From contig JABIQT010000228.1 in the NCBI GenBank assembly GCA_018667995.1, forward strand, positions 1 through 6,866: a stretch of 6,866 bases of DNA, given 5' to 3'. The position numbers were made by a program, and so were the translations under genes. Below are positions 5,930-6,866 of the stretch, in pieces. This DNA is from Candidatus Latescibacterota bacterium (GTDB lineage: Bacteria; JAAXHH01; JABIQT01). The notes under the pieces are model-generated. The model saw only the letters and a program-made list of their open reading frames with translations, searched no databases and had not been told where the DNA came from. Within the stretch, counting starts at the first letter, position 1. Each line of letters opens with the position of its first letter.

Positions 5930-6866
5930 GGTGTGTACACCGAAGATGTTGGCCAGAAGCTCGTCCACGCGAACCAGAATGCGTTATAGGCGTTTTGGAT
6001 CCGATCCAGACGCTGACCCGCGAGCGGTCCGGAAATGGCTTCTCCCTCTACCGACCAGACCGAACCCGTTTCCGCATCTTCGAGTCGAAATGGGATGCCT
6101 TCCTCTATCACAGAGAACGTCAATGTCTGTCCATTCATATCCCTTTCAAAGGATAAAGCCAGCTGGCTTTCCCTGTCGTGTACAACGAGAATATTGCTGC
6201 CTGCAAACTGGTCATTGAGTGCAGTCTGCGATGCGAGATCGCTGAATGAATACGCACGAGGAGTGTTTCCAATCAACAGCCCGTGTACCATCTGCTTGGT
6301 GGCGTACCTTCCGCTTACTGGTTGGTTGACGGGAAAGATGATGTCGTTATTGTCCGTACGGTAGTTTCCGTACGGATACACGGCTAAAGGCCGTGGAGAG
6401 TTGGAGATAGCAACGACTTTGGTGTCGGGATGAAGACTCTTCCAGACCCCCCAGGTTACCTCGACTGACGGCACCATCTCAAGTTCATCTCGGGGCGTCT
6501 CCGTGTTGAAAACGAGCCCTGTAGCCGTCAGCGGGCAGTACGTCACGGAGATCTGCTGACCATTCACGTTATCGTTGATGATTTCATGCCACCAGAGGAA
6601 ATTGTGTGGATAGGCGCGTGACTCGTTTTCTACAGTCACCCCTGTCACAAGGCTGTTGTCCGTGAGAATGCCAATCTCATTCGCATTTGCCAGCACAGGA
6701 TCTGTAATGGCGGCGATGTCGTCTATCTTTACCCCACCAGATACGATCTGCGTTCGGGGAAATGAGCCGTACACAGGGAAATCGGATTGATCAATATTGG
6801 TGAAATACATTTGTGGGATCAGCACAAGATCGAAAGATAGCCGATCTGACCGGGCACGATCATATA
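5926..6866 (-). CDS. DUF3179-domain protein, 5' end outside the window
   Basis: At least 313 residues are open to the right edge with no upstream stop. A GTG at 6823-6825 is possible, but the upstream codons stay open and no signal peptide follows it, so the true start and any signal peptide probably lie beyond the window. Family marks, numbered from that GTG: VKIDDIAAITDPV (32-44), VTGVTVENESRAYP (60-73), WWHEIINDNVNG (78-89) and TYCPLTATGLVFN (95-107). Next come VTWGVWKSLHPDTKVV (123-138), HGLLIGNTPRAYSF, then near the end TGSVWSVEGEAISGPLAGQ and FWFAWTSF. The biochemical role of DUF3179 is unknown. Two oddities: the family usually reads TYCPLC, but here the second cysteine is threonine. 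The block normally between the PLC motif and the TW..W..HPDT motif, with FGVSG and an MYDR..SLW segment, seems absent. The stop overlaps the probable barrel start (TTGA), suggesting translational coupling. Family assignment is confident from memory of the motifs. Confidence 0.85.
   Translation of the reverse strand, partial: YDRARSDRLSFDLVLIPQMYFTNIDQSDFPVYGSFPRTQIVSGGVKIDDIAAITDPVLANANEIGILTDNSLVTGVTVENESRAYPHNFLWWHEIINDNVNGQQISVTYCPLTATGLVFNTETPRDELEMVPSVEVTWGVWKSLHPDTKVVAISNSPRPLAVYPYGNYRTDNNDIIFPVNQPVSGRYATKQMVHGLLIGNTPRAYSFSDLASQTALNDQFAGSNILVVHDRESQLALSFERDMNGQTLTFSVIEEGIPFRLEDAETGSVWSVEGEAISGPLAGQRLDRIQNAYNAFWFAWTSFWPTSSVYTP

Noticed and set aside
5919-6364. Two plus-strand frames (5919-6218 and 6035-6364) opposite the DUF3179 gene
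   Set aside because: They are shadows of the conserved minus-strand DUF3179 frame, with no protein-like features.

Overview
The window looks like ordinary chromosomal DNA of a Gram-negative (two-membrane) bacterium. It encodes an outer-membrane beta-barrel, a Sec-exported YceI protein and a membrane-anchored TlpA/ResA-type thioredoxin. Overall base composition looks moderate, near 50% G+C by eye. The N-terminal wording of MutS (for example TLTARNHGG and IVKRDVVEVVTPGT) differs from the usual gammaproteobacterial form. From memory it is closer to MutS of FCB-like or other deep-branching phyla, but this taxonomic hint is weak. No mobile element, CRISPR array, tRNA or rRNA was seen.

Layout. Positions 1-2495 (minus) hold almost all of mutS, which runs off the left edge before its stop codon. 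Positions 2496-2826 are a 331-base divergent intergenic region with a good sigma70-type promoter for mutS and two short symmetric elements facing the next gene. Positions 2827-3405 (plus) encode a flavodoxin-fold NAD(P)H-dependent FMN/quinone reductase. Positions 3631-4221 (plus) encode a secreted YceI-family protein. Positions 4251-4296 hold a perfect 20-bp hairpin with T-rich arms that probably stops transcription from both directions. Positions 4318-4881 (minus) encode an anchored TlpA/ResA-like thiol-disulfide oxidoreductase with WCPPC. Positions 5018-5929 (minus) encode an outer-membrane beta-barrel, and 5926 to the right edge (minus) a DUF3179 protein whose 5' end lies outside the window.

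How the genes fit together. The DUF3179 and barrel genes probably overlap by four bases (TTGA) and so look translationally coupled. The TlpA-like gene follows 136 bases later on the same strand. Together with YceI they make a cluster of cell-envelope proteins with a redox flavour. No specific pathway can be named from the sequence alone. MutS and the FMN reductase are diverging neighbours with no obvious functional link.

The two largest edge genes, mutS and the DUF3179 gene, are both open at the window boundary. Nothing here amounts to a clearly new biological system. The most unusual points are a DUF3179 protein that seems to lack a cysteine and an internal block usual in the family, its coupling to an uncharacterised barrel, and an unexplained pair of symmetric elements upstream of the FMN reductase.
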